A DNA stretch of 64,000 nucleotides from a bacterium. GTDB taxonomy: Bacteria; Planctomycetota; Planctomycetia; Pirellulales; Pirellulaceae. Shown one piece after another: positions 45,852 to 55,100 of the stretch (position 1 is the stretch's first letter; every line of letters starts with the position of its first letter). The notes beneath the pieces are model-generated. The model did not search any database and was not told the origin of the DNA. It saw nothing but the letters and a program-made list of their open reading frames with translations. The translations under genes and the position numbers were made by a program. The stretch is taken from assembly GCA_030430075.1 (NCBI GenBank), contig JAUIGN010000031.1:30520-94519 (forward strand). The letters run 5' to 3'.

Positions 45852-45889
45852 TTGACGATGCCCGTACCGGATGATTGAATGGTTATTCA
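45852..45889 (+). promoter_or_regulatory. Promoter with operator-like palindrome for arsR-pstSCAB
   Basis: TTGACG (45852-45857) and TTGAAT (45875-45880) with 17-bp spacer. The palindrome TGAAT-GGTT-ATTCA (45876-45889) lies on the -10 box and resembles ArsR/SmtB operators (TGAA...TTCA). A further CATTCAA (45900-45906) forms a second inverted half with TTGAATG. Regulation by the ArsR product is inferred. Confidence 0.55.
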
Positions 45890-45922
45890 TGTGAGGTTTC
45901 ATTCAACTGTAGGCGTGGGCCG

Positions 45923-46246
45923 ATGAAGTCGGAATTGACGGTCGTTGACGAAGCGTTGGGGACCGAGGTCTCTTGCGCGAAAGTCCTCAAGGTGCTCGCG
46001 GATGAGACGCGGTTGGCAGTCATTGAGCAGCTTCTTTCCGGGCCGATGCATGTGGGCCAGATCAACGCGTCGCTGGGTGTGGAGCAGACGCTGCTCTCGC
46101 ACCACCTGCGGGTTCTCCGCGATGCGCGGCTGGTAGCCAGCCGGCGTGACGGCAAGCATGTGGTTTACTCGCTGGCGAAGTCGGTGCAGGGTCAGCGGCG
46201 CGGTCGGGCGATCAACCTGGGTTGTTGTTTGATTTCGTTTGACTAG
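45923..46246 (+). CDS. ArsR-family winged-helix repressor, first gene of the pst operon
   Basis: A 107-residue protein with the ArsR fold: CAKVLKVLADETRLAVIEQLL, GQINASLGVEQTLLSHHLRVLRDARLV (recognition helix) and RRDGKHVVYSLAKSV wing. A C-terminal GRAINLGCCLISFD has two Cys that could bind metal or redox signals. Starts after the promoter above and 38 bp before pstS. It is expected to repress its own operon; PhoB-type control is the usual scheme for pst, so this is unusual. Confidence 0.8.
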   Translation: MKSELTVVDEALGTEVSCAKVLKVLADETRLAVIEQLLSGPMHVGQINASLGVEQTLLSHHLRVLRDARLVASRRDGKHVVYSLAKSVQGQRRGRAINLGCCLISFD

Positions 46247-46284
46247 ATGCACCGGCGCCGCCCCGTGGTGGGAGGCGACGTGCG

Positions 46285-47190
46285 ATGTTCGGCCCACAGG
46301 CGGTCGTTGCGGAGCATTTCAGGACCGTGAGCAAGACTTTGATCTGGATCCTGTTGTGCATCCTGGCGCCGGCCGTTGGTTGCACGCCGCGCACGAAGGT
46401 CATGCACGACCACCAGGAATCGACGACGCAGCCGGCATCCGTGCTGAGCGGACGGTTGACCGTCACCGGTTCCAGCACCGTAGCGCCGTTGGTGGCGGAG
46501 ATTGCGAAGCGGTTCGAGGCGCGGCATGCCGGTGTCCGCATTGATGTTCAGACGGGCGGTTCTGGGAAAGGTATTGCTGACGCCCGCAATGGGGTCGCCG
46601 ACATCGGGATGGCCAGCCGTCGTCTCAAGGCGGGCGAGCGGGATCTTGTGGCGCATCAGATTGCCGCGGACGGGGTCGGGCTGATCGTGCATCGTGACAA
46701 TCGAGTGGCCGAGTTGACGGCTGCCGAGGTGGTCGACGTGTTCACGGATCGAAGCAACAACTGGCAGGAAGTGCGAGGCTTGGACCTGCCGATTACGGTG
46801 GTTCACAAGGCGGAAGGTCGCGCTACGCTCGAAGTGTTCCTGAACCACTTTTCGCTGGCCAACCCGCAGGTCAGGGCGGATGTGATCGTCGGCGACAATC
46901 AGCATGGCATCAAGACCGTTGCCGGGACGCCAGGCGCGATTGGATACGTGTCGATTGGCGCGGCCGAAGCCGCCATTGCCGGTGGCGTACCGATCCGGCT
47001 GCTACCGATCGACGGAGTGGCCGCCACGTCCGCCCAAGTGGCGGCCGGCGCGTATCCGTTAACCCGACCGCTCAACCTGGTAACGGCAGGTGGACTTTCG
47101 CCCCTGGCGCGGGCCTTCGTCACGTTTTGCCAATCGGAAGATGTGCATGACACCGTCGTTTCCCAGCATTTCGTCCCGCTCGCAAACTAG
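46285..47190 (+). CDS. pstS: Phosphate ABC transporter, phosphate-binding protein PstS
   Basis: A 301-residue lipoprotein: signal peptide ending LAPAVGC, then LTVTGSSTVAPLVAEIAKRF and VQTGGSGKGIADARNG, the phosphate contacts, and IGYVSIGAAEA near the end. Captures phosphate outside the inner membrane. GGGAGG before the ATG. Overlaps pstC by 44 bp. Confidence 0.93.
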   Translation: MFGPQAVVAEHFRTVSKTLIWILLCILAPAVGCTPRTKVMHDHQESTTQPASVLSGRLTVTGSSTVAPLVAEIAKRFEARHAGVRIDVQTGGSGKGIADARNGVADIGMASRRLKAGERDLVAHQIAADGVGLIVHRDNRVAELTAAEVVDVFTDRSNNWQEVRGLDLPITVVHKAEGRATLEVFLNHFSLANPQVRADVIVGDNQHGIKTVAGTPGAIGYVSIGAAEAAIAGGVPIRLLPIDGVAATSAQVAAGAYPLTRPLNLVTAGGLSPLARAFVTFCQSEDVHDTVVSQHFVPLAN

Positions 47191-48043
47191 CCGCTGTGGG
47201 TCGGCCGATGCCTGGCTGTCGGTGGTGACGCGATCCTGCGCCGGCCTGGTGGCGTCGGCGTTGTTTCTGGTGGTCGGCTTCCTGGTTCGCGAGTCGATCC
47301 CGGCGCTGAGGGAAATCGGGATTGCTCGCTTCTTCAGCGACCCGAGTTGGCATCCACTTTCCGGACAGTTTCGTGTTGTCCCGATGGTCCTCGCCACCGC
47401 CATCACTAGCATTGGGGCGCTGTTGATCGCCGGTCCGCTGGGCATTGCGTCCGGGATATTTGTCAGGTTTTATGCACCTCGGATTCTGTCGACCTGGTAT
47501 CAGCGGTTGGTCGAGTTGCTGGCAGGGATTCCTTCGGTGGTGTTTGGCCTGTGGGGGCTGGTGGTGTTGGCGCCCATCGTGGGGCGGTGGAGCGGAAGCG
47601 GCCAGAACTTGCTCACGGCCACGCTCGTCCTGGCAATCATGGTCCTTCCGACCGTCGCTTTGACATCGGCTTCGGCCCTGCGAAGCGTTTCGCTCGACCT
47701 GATTACCAGCGGCGCGGCACTCGGGTTGCCGCGCTGGTCGATCGCCGCACGAATCGCACTGCCGGCAGCCCGCCGTGGTATTCAAGCCGGAATCATGTTG
47801 GCGTTGGCTCGGGCCCTGGGTGAAACCATGGCCGTCTTGATGCTGGCCGGCAATGTCGCCGAAATGCCTACCTCACTCGTCTCGCCAGGACGCACGCTGA
47901 CGGCCAACATCGCCTTAGAGATGGGATACGCCACTAGCGCGCATCGATCGACGCTCTTCGTCAGTGGGCTCGTGCTGCTGGCCGCCGTTACCTTGTTGGC
48001 GATCCTGGCCGAATTCACCGGGGGGCGTCGCAATGCGGCATGA
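47147..48043 (+). CDS. pstC: Phosphate ABC transporter permease PstC
   Basis: A 298-residue membrane protein with about six helices (ASALFLVVGFLV, ATAITSIGALLIAGPLGIAS, SVVFGLWGLVVLAPIV, TATLVLAIMVLPTVAL) and the permease loop GAALGLPRWSIAARIALPAA. Forms the channel with PstA. ATG at 47147 follows GGAAG; 47141 is also an ATG. Confidence 0.92.
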   Translation: MTPSFPSISSRSQTSRCGSADAWLSVVTRSCAGLVASALFLVVGFLVRESIPALREIGIARFFSDPSWHPLSGQFRVVPMVLATAITSIGALLIAGPLGIASGIFVRFYAPRILSTWYQRLVELLAGIPSVVFGLWGLVVLAPIVGRWSGSGQNLLTATLVLAIMVLPTVALTSASALRSVSLDLITSGAALGLPRWSIAARIALPAARRGIQAGIMLALARALGETMAVLMLAGNVAEMPTSLVSPGRTLTANIALEMGYATSAHRSTLFVSGLVLLAAVTLLAILAEFTGGRRNAA

Positions 48044-48956
48044 CGAACAGCAGGCAGGCCTTCCACTGCGAGCGGCGACGGGGATGTCGCGGCGGACGGC
48101 ACGAATCGCTTCTGTCCGCGAGCGGCTGACGGCGGCCCTTATCTGGTGCGTGGCGGTTGTGGTGTTGGGACTGCTGGGGTGGATTCTCGTCGATGTCATC
48201 GTCCGCGGCGCGGACGGATGGAGCCTGTCGTTCCTGGTTGCCGAGCCCGAGGATGCCGGCCGTGCGGGTGGGATCGGTCCGATCATCATTTCGACGTTTC
48301 TCGTGCTTGCCGTCACTTTCGCGGTGTCGGTACCTCTCTCTCTGGCGACGGCCATTGCGCTTACTGAGCGCGCCGACCGAGCGGCTCTCGATGCCCGCCT
48401 GGTGCGGCGGTGCCTTGATGTCCTGGCGGCCGTTCCCTCGATTGTCCTCGGTTTGTTCGGCAATGCGTTTTTTTGCGTCGCTTTGGGAATGGGGTATTCG
48501 ATCCTGGCCGGCGGCCTGACGCTGGCATGCATGGTGTTGCCGATCATGATCCGAACAACGGAGCAAGCGCTGGCAGCGGTGCCTGACGAGTATCGTCTCG
48601 CGGCGGCCGGGCTGGGGCTCAATCACACGTCGACCCTGTTTCGTGTCTTGCTGCCCGCAGCCGCGCCGGCGATGGCCGCGGGGATCGTGCTGGGGATCGG
48701 TCGCGCCTTGGCGGAAACGGCTGTCCTCATCTTTACCGCCGGATACGTTGTCAGGATGCCAGAGTCGCTGGCCGACTCGGGCCGGGTCATGAGTGTGCAT
48801 ATCTATGACCTGGCCATGAATGTCCCGGGCGGCAGCGCGCAAGCCTACACGACGGCCACCGTACTGGTCGTCATGTTGTTGCTGATCAATACGGTCGCGG
48901 TTGCCCTGCTGCGCTTGGCCGGCTTCCGTCACGTTGCAGGGGGCCGCGAGGCATGA
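48033..48956 (+). CDS. pstA: Phosphate ABC transporter permease PstA
   Basis: A 307-residue permease with helices WCVAVVVLGLLGWILVDVIV, IGPIIISTFLVLAVTFAVSV, VLAAVPSIVLGLFGNAFF and the EAA-type loop RLAAAGLGLNHTSTLFRVLL. Starts inside pstC's end (11-bp overlap). Confidence 0.92.
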   Translation: MRHDEQQAGLPLRAATGMSRRTARIASVRERLTAALIWCVAVVVLGLLGWILVDVIVRGADGWSLSFLVAEPEDAGRAGGIGPIIISTFLVLAVTFAVSVPLSLATAIALTERADRAALDARLVRRCLDVLAAVPSIVLGLFGNAFFCVALGMGYSILAGGLTLACMVLPIMIRTTEQALAAVPDEYRLAAAGLGLNHTSTLFRVLLPAAAPAMAAGIVLGIGRALAETAVLIFTAGYVVRMPESLADSGRVMSVHIYDLAMNVPGGSAQAYTTATVLVVMLLLINTVAVALLRLAGFRHVAGGREA

Positions 48957-49714
48957 TGATTCAGACCGAGTCACTGGGGGTGCAGTACGGATCATCGATC
49001 GCGGTGCGGGACGCCACGCTATCGGTCGAGACCGGGAGGATCACCGCCATCGTAGGACCCTCCGGATGCGGCAAAAGCAGTTTCCTGGCGGCGTTGAATC
49101 GGATGACCGACCTGTTGCCGGATGCGCACGTGACGGGACGCGTTACGATCGATGGGACCGACATTCATGGTGAATCGTCGTCGCCCCACGATTTGCGGCG
49201 GCGGGTGGGGATGATCTTCCAAAAGCCGACCCCCTTTCCGATGTCGATTCGACGGAATATTCAATTGGCGCTGCGCGAGCATGGCATGCGCGAGCGGGCC
49301 GCTCTGGAGGCGACCACGGAACGCGTGTTGCGCGATGTCGGGCTGTGGGACGAGGTGTGTGACCGTCTGGAAGCGTCCGCGCTGCAGCTTTCCGGCGGCC
49401 AACAGCAGCGGCTCTGCATGGCCCGGGCACTTGCACTGGAACCTCAGGTGTTGCTGCTGGACGAGCCATGCAGCGCCCTGGACCCGATCGCGTCAGAACG
49501 GGTCGAAGCCTTGATTCGCGAATTGCGAGGGCGCTACACCATGCTGATCGTGACCCATAACCTGGCCCAGGCGCGTCGGCTGGCCGATCACGTTGCCGTC
49601 TTTTGGGTTCGGGATGGAGCGGGCGTCATCATCGAGCAGGGACCGGCGGCGCGGGTCTTCGATGCACCCCGTGACCCCACCGCGGCGGCCTACCTGGCGG
49701 GCGTCCAGGGGTGA
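48953..49714 (+). CDS. pstB: Phosphate ABC transporter ATPase PstB
   Basis: A 253-residue ATPase: Walker A VGPSGCGKSSFLAALNR, signature QLSGGQQQRLCMARALAL, Walker B VLLLDEPCSALDP and H-loop VTHNLAQARR. Drives phosphate import. Its ATGATG overlaps the pstA stop. No phoU follows, unlike in many pst operons. Confidence 0.95.
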   Translation: MMIQTESLGVQYGSSIAVRDATLSVETGRITAIVGPSGCGKSSFLAALNRMTDLLPDAHVTGRVTIDGTDIHGESSSPHDLRRRVGMIFQKPTPFPMSIRRNIQLALREHGMRERAALEATTERVLRDVGLWDEVCDRLEASALQLSGGQQQRLCMARALALEPQVLLLDEPCSALDPIASERVEALIRELRGRYTMLIVTHNLAQARRLADHVAVFWVRDGAGVIIEQGPAARVFDAPRDPTAAAYLAGVQG

Positions 49715-50098
49715 CCCGGCCTTGCTTCCCCATGCCGTCTTCAATCCGATCGCCTCCGGACACGTTGGCTCGATCCACGGTCGGTCCGGCATCCGCGACC
49801 CGCCACCTGACTTGGCGGGCCGCGCCGACTATTCATGCTTGCGCGGCGAATAGACCCATCTGCCGCAATGAGGGAGCCCGCGAATGCTGGGCTCCCGGTG
49901 TTCGCCCTGGGTTCATTGGCATCGCAAGGATCGATAAGATAGCGAGGCCGGGACGATTGCAGGGGCGACCGTTCGAAATCGCTGCCGCCGACCGTTCCCA
50001 CTGGCAAGCTGCACGCACTGGCGAGCTGACAGGCGGGCTGGGGGCGGGCTGGGGCCAACCAAGAATCACCCACCACATTCTCTCATTTCGAGTGACCC
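49715..50098. other. Spacer with one hairpin
   Basis: 384 bp between pstB and sulfatase 3. GGGAGCCC (49872-49879) pairs with GGGCTCCC (49889-49896), a possible end of the pst RNA, without a U-run. No gene was found. Confidence 0.4.
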
Positions 50099-51637
50099 AT
50101 GAATCGTATTCGCCTTCTTGTGCTGGTAGCGACCGGCGTCGTCTGTGCGCAGGCCATCTCCGCGGCAGAGAAGCCCAACATCATCGTCATCATGGCGGAT
50201 GACCTCGGCTATGGAGACGTATCCTGTTACGGAGCGACTGCGCTGGAGACACCCCACATCGATCAACTGGCTGCGGAGGGTTTGCGGTTCACCAGCGGAT
50301 ACTGCTCGGCGTCGACCTGCACGCCGACACGTTACTCGCTGCTGACCGGCACCTACGCGTTCCGCGGGAAGCGAACCGGCATCGCACCGCCCAACGCCCC
50401 TGCCATTATCAAGCCGGGGACCACGACGATCGCGTCGCTCCTCCAGGACGCGGGCTACGCAACGGCGGTGATAGGCAAGTGGCATTTGGGCTTGGGAGAC
50501 GATGGCGGGCCGGATTGGAATGGCGAGCTGAAGCCGGGGCCGCTGGAAATCGGATTCGACACCTGTTTCCTGTTGCCCACAACCAACGATCGCGTCCCCC
50601 AGGTCTACGTCCACGACCATCGCGTTCCCAATCTCGATCCGGCCGATCCACTCTGGGTGGGACGTAAGAAGCCGAGCCCCGATCATCCGACGGGTGTCAG
50701 TCATCGCAAGACGTTGAAGATGGACTGGTCGCATGGTCACAATTCGACCATTCACAACGGGATCAGCCGCATCGGCTATTACACGGGCGGCCATGCGGCC
50801 CGGTTCCGTGACGAAGACCTGGCCGACAAGTGGGTGGAACAGTCGGTCGCATTCATCGAGCAGCACAAAAGCCGGCCGTTCTTCTTGTTCTTCTCTTCAC
50901 ACGACATTCACGTACCGCGGATGCCGCATGAACGGTTTCAAGGGAAGACATCGCTGGGGTTTCGCGGCGATGCAATTGTGGAACTCGACTGGTGCGTCGG
51001 CGAACTCATGAAGACGCTGGACCGGCTCCAACTGGCCGACAACACACTGGTCGTATTCTGTTCCGACAACGGGCCGGTCCTGGACGATGGATACAAAGAC
51101 GGGGCGCTGGAGAAGAATGGCGACCACCGGGCCGCGGGGCCATACCGCGGCGGGAAGTACAGTGTCTTTGAGGGCGGTACGCGAACCCCGTTGATCACGC
51201 GGTGGAAGGGGCGGATCGAACCGGGCGAGAGTGACGCGATGGTCTGTACAATCGATCTGGCAGCGAGCTGTGCCGCGCTGGTCGGACGCCGGCTTCCCGA
51301 TGATGCGTGCCTGGATAGCTTCAACGTACTCGACGCACTGCTGGGTAAGCCCGGCGCACCCGGGAGATCGCACCTGGTTCAGCAAGACAACGGGAGTACG
51401 GGGACCTATGCCTTACGTGTGGGCGATTGGAAACTCCACCGGCATGACCGGCGGTTCGCTCGGAACGTCGTCGTCGAACAAGACTTGAAGAATGTCCCGG
51501 TGTCGCGGTTCAGTCTCTTCAACCTGGCCAGAGATCCGGGAGAACGGACCAACGTCATCGCCGCCAACCCGCAAGTTGCCGAACGGCTGAAGAGGCAACT
51601 TGCACAGATTATCGATGCCGGGCGAAGCCGCCCCTGA
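50099..51637 (+). CDS. Secreted type I sulfatase (sulfatase 3)
   Basis: A 512-residue arylsulfatase: signal peptide IRLLVLVATGVVCAQAISAA, IIVIMADDLGYGDVSCYGA, formylglycine signature CTPTRYSLLTG (CxPxR), GKWHLGLGDDGG and VVFCSDNGPVLDDGYKD at the second metal site. Length and layout fit the GALNS/arylsulfatase A-like subgroup. Three sulfatases in 44 kb suggest use of sulfated polysaccharides. Confidence 0.92.
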   Translation: MNRIRLLVLVATGVVCAQAISAAEKPNIIVIMADDLGYGDVSCYGATALETPHIDQLAAEGLRFTSGYCSASTCTPTRYSLLTGTYAFRGKRTGIAPPNAPAIIKPGTTTIASLLQDAGYATAVIGKWHLGLGDDGGPDWNGELKPGPLEIGFDTCFLLPTTNDRVPQVYVHDHRVPNLDPADPLWVGRKKPSPDHPTGVSHRKTLKMDWSHGHNSTIHNGISRIGYYTGGHAARFRDEDLADKWVEQSVAFIEQHKSRPFFLFFSSHDIHVPRMPHERFQGKTSLGFRGDAIVELDWCVGELMKTLDRLQLADNTLVVFCSDNGPVLDDGYKDGALEKNGDHRAAGPYRGGKYSVFEGGTRTPLITRWKGRIEPGESDAMVCTIDLAASCAALVGRRLPDDACLDSFNVLDALLGKPGAPGRSHLVQQDNGSTGTYALRVGDWKLHRHDRRFARNVVVEQDLKNVPVSRFSLFNLARDPGERTNVIAANPQVAERLKRQLAQIIDAGRSRP

Positions 51638-51716
51638 GAAAGGGCCGCACGGTAGCGCGCAGAACGCGCGGCAGGCAGGCGAAGGTCCGTTGGTCCGTTG
51701 GTCCGTAGTGCCGTAG

Positions 51717-51733
51717 GTCATGCTGTGCATGAC
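51717..51733. repeat. Palindromic dispersed repeat
   Basis: GTCATGC-TGT-GCATGAC with CCGTAG before it, same family as 38257. It sits downstream of sulfatase 3. Confidence 0.7.
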
Positions 51734-51823
51734 GTTATGCGGCAGGCACGTTTCTAGACTGTCCAGGGTTGACATCGAAGTTGATGTTGGCGGCGTTCTA
51801 TGGTTTGGTCACAGAACAGGGGG

Positions 51824-52104
51824 GGGAGACCTTCGGTCAGCGGTTTCGGCGGGGTCGGAGACCCGCGCCGAGCGGGGTTGGTGACGCGCGCCGAGCAGGG
51901 TTGGTGACCCGCGGCGAGCAGGGTTGGTGACCCGCGGCAAGCAGGGTTGGAGACGCGCGCCGAGCGGGGTCGGAGACCCGCGACGAGCAGGGTTGGTGAC
52001 GCGCGACGAGCGGGGTCGGAGACCCGCGACGAGCAGGGTTGGTGACGCGCGACGAGCAGGTTTGGTGACCCGCGCCGAGCAGGGTTGGAGACCCGCATCG
52101 ATCA
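51824..52104 (+). repeat. GC-rich 23-bp tandem array (locus 3)
   Basis: Head GGGAGACCTTCGGTC and GGTTTCGGCGGGGTCGGAGA, then eleven 23-bp units of GGGTTGGTGACCCGCGGCGA+GCA type from 51852 to 52104. Alternation of TTGG/TCGG and CCC/CGC gives higher-order variants. The last unit overlaps the stop codon of the giant protein gene (52102-52104). No spacers of the CRISPR kind. Confidence 0.92.
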
Positions 52105-55100
52105 GGGATGAAGAGACGCGGCGGCAGCCAGGTCGTCCAGGATCGCGCCTGTGAGGATTTCGTGAATCGCATCCTGTAACTCGCACAGTGCGGTATCGTA
52201 CGCCAGGTGCGGCTGCCGGCCAGCTTCGCCTTCGCCGGCGGGGAACACCTCCCGGGTGACGCTCAATGGAGCGGAAAACTCGGACGTGTTCCCGTTGGCA
52301 TCGGTTGCCGTGGCGACAAGTTGATCTCCTGCGATCAGGCTTCCTGCCGCCAGCTCGGCGAGCTTCGAGTTCGTCGCGTCGCTTGCCAGGTACGTATCAC
52401 TGCCGAGGTACACCTCGCCGGCCGCCCCGCCCAGGTCCGACAGGTAGAAATCGATGGTCAACGGGTACGCCGAGAACTCGACGGACGAAGGAACGTGGTA
52501 TGCAATGCGCAAGCGACCGGACAGGTTGGCCGCGGTCAAGTTGGGAACATTTTGCAGCAGGTTCGGCCCCTCGTCGCTGTCCTCCATCCCGCCAATCACA
52601 TCGTTCGGAGTCGGACCATCCAGGTTCAGGTCAATACCCAGGCCGGCATTGAAATACATCGAGTTGCCGCGAATGGTGTTTGCGAGCGCCGAGCCGACCA
52701 CGGCGATCGCATGGCTCGTCTGGTAAGCAATGACGTTGCCTGCCCCATCCGCGACGCCGCCGACCATGTTCCCCGAGGCGTCGTCGATGCGGATCCCATT
52801 CCCGTGGTTGCCCAACGGCGTCGTGCCGTCGGCGCGCGTCCCGATCAAGTTGCCCAGGATCTGGTTACCGGTCGCGTCGAATCCGCTAAGTCGGATGCCG
52901 ACAAAGTCATTGCCCGAGATCACATTTCCCGCGCCCGAAGTCACTCCTCCGATCAAGTTCCCAGGGGCCGAGACAAAGATGCCGGAACTATGGTTGCCGA
53001 GATCGGTGTCGCCGCGAGCGTTCGTGCCGATGTAGTTGCCCTGGACTTGGGTTCCGGTCGCCGATGCGCCGGCGATGGAGATCCCAAACACGCCGTTGCC
53101 GGAAATGACGTTCCGAGCGCCGGCGGTCGTCCCTCCAATCGTCGTTTCCGCCGCCGCGACGATCACGATCCCGCTGCTTTGGTTGCCCAGCACCTCCATT
53201 CCAGTCGAGTCCGTGCCCACCAGATTGCCCAGGATCGAATTGCCCGTGGTGTTGGCGCTGAGCAAACCGATGCCGATCGACCCGTTGCCGGAGATGACGT
53301 TTCCTTGGCCCGCGAGCGGCCCGCCGATCTGATTGTTGCTTGCCCCGCCCTGGATGAGGACCCCGACGTGGGTGTTCCCGAGCCGTGTTGCACCGTCCGC
53401 ACTGATCCCGATGTAGTTTCCAAGCAACCTGTTGCCCGCGACGCCGCTGCCCACCAGCACCACCCCGTGGTTGGCGTTGCCGGAGATGACGTTGCGAGCG
53501 GATGCCGTCGAGCCCCCGATGGTCGTGTTCCGAGCGTTCGCCAAGTGCAGCCCGGTGTCGCCATTGGGCAACGCCGCGCTGCCCGTCACGTCCGTGCCGA
53601 TGAAGTTACCGAGTATCTCGTTGCCGTCGGACTCGAATGTCGTCAGGCGAACGCCAAACAGGCCATTCCCCGAGATGATGTTGCGCTCCCAGGTTGCTTC
53701 GCCGCCGACACGATTGGCGGGAGCCCGGAACACGAGTACACCTGCCTGGCCGTTACCGATCGCCCCCGTTCCCGCCAGGTTCGTTCCGATCAAGTTGCCC
53801 GCCACCACGTTTCCAGTGGCTGAATTGCCGATCAGTCCCACGCCATGCGCACCATTGCCGGAGATGACGTTACGCCCGCCCGCTTCGTTGCCGCCTACGG
53901 TGTTGTCCGGCGCATCACGGATGACGACGCCAAACGATTGATTGCCCAGGGGTGCGGTTCCGGACGGCGTGGTTCCGATCAGGTTTCCCGCCAGGCGGTT
54001 GTTCGCGGCACTCGCGCCGGTAATGAAGACCCCGGTGCCTCTGTTCCCAGAGATCGTGTTCCCAGCCCCCGCAGTCGTCCCGCCAATCATGTTTGCTGCA
54101 GCATCGAAGAGACTTACGCCGGCGAGTTGGTTCGGCAGAGGTTCGCTTCCATCGACGTTCAGCCCGATCCGGTTCGCCTGCACGTCGTTTGACGTGGCAT
54201 CGCTACCGTTGATGGAAACACCGTTCTGCTGGTTCCCGGAGATCAGGTTGCCTTCACCCGGTACGCCGATCTTGTTGTGCGGCGCATTGTCGACGACGAC
54301 GCCGTTGGCGGTATTGCCGCGCGGGAGACGGCCGGCCACATCGGTGCCGATTCGGTTTCCTGCGACCAGGTTCACTGTCGAGGTGACGCCGGCAATCCGA
54401 ATCCCGTCGACTCCGTTTGCGGAGATTGTATTGCCGGGGCTTCCGATCGTGTTGTGGTTGGCACCCTGGTCGACGCGAATCCCCGCACCCCCGTTGCCCA
54501 TCTGAGCCACGCCGTCCACGGCCAGGCCGATGATGTTGTTCTGCACCCGGTTGTCTGTCGACGCGGACCGCGTCACAAAGATGCCATGGACACCGTTACC
54601 GGAAACAAGGTTGCCGTCTGAGGTTGCCATCCCGCCGATCACATTGTGTGCCGACGCAAAGACCGTTACGCCATGGGCTCCATTCCCGAGCGGGTTTGTC
54701 CCGGCGGAGTCGGTACCTAGGTGGTTTTGGCGGATCGTATTTCCGGCGCCGCCTTGCAAGACGATCCCGCTGCCGCCGAACTGGTAGATCGCCAGGCCTG
54801 CAATGGTACTGTCGCCGGCCGCGATCGTCAGGCCGGCCGCGCCGTCACCGGCGGCGCTCCCGTCCAGTTCAATTCGAGGGGATCCGGTGTAGCCGGGTTG
54901 CGTTGTGCCGTCGATGATGACCGGGTCGGTGACCATCGGCAGGGCCGATTGAGGCGCGATCAGGTGAACCTCGTTGCCTGGAAGTTGGAACCGAATTACG
55001 TCCGGACCGGTAGCGTTGGTCTGCGCATTCGCTTCGTCGATCGCCGCACGGAGGCTGCAATTCCCGGCCGCGTCCGCGCAGATTCCATCCCCAGCGTCGG

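Noticed and set aside
51852..52104. CRISPR array
   Set aside because: Repeats are head to tail with no unique spacers and no cas genes nearby; the same holds for 35312-35441.
51809..52186. Frames reading RVSNPARRGSPT repeats
   Set aside because: Any frame of a 23-bp GC-rich tandem repeat stays open; they differ between frames and carry no start signals.
52207..53823. 538-codon plus-strand frame opposite the beta-helix
   Set aside because: Periodic antisense of coding repeats; not a gene.
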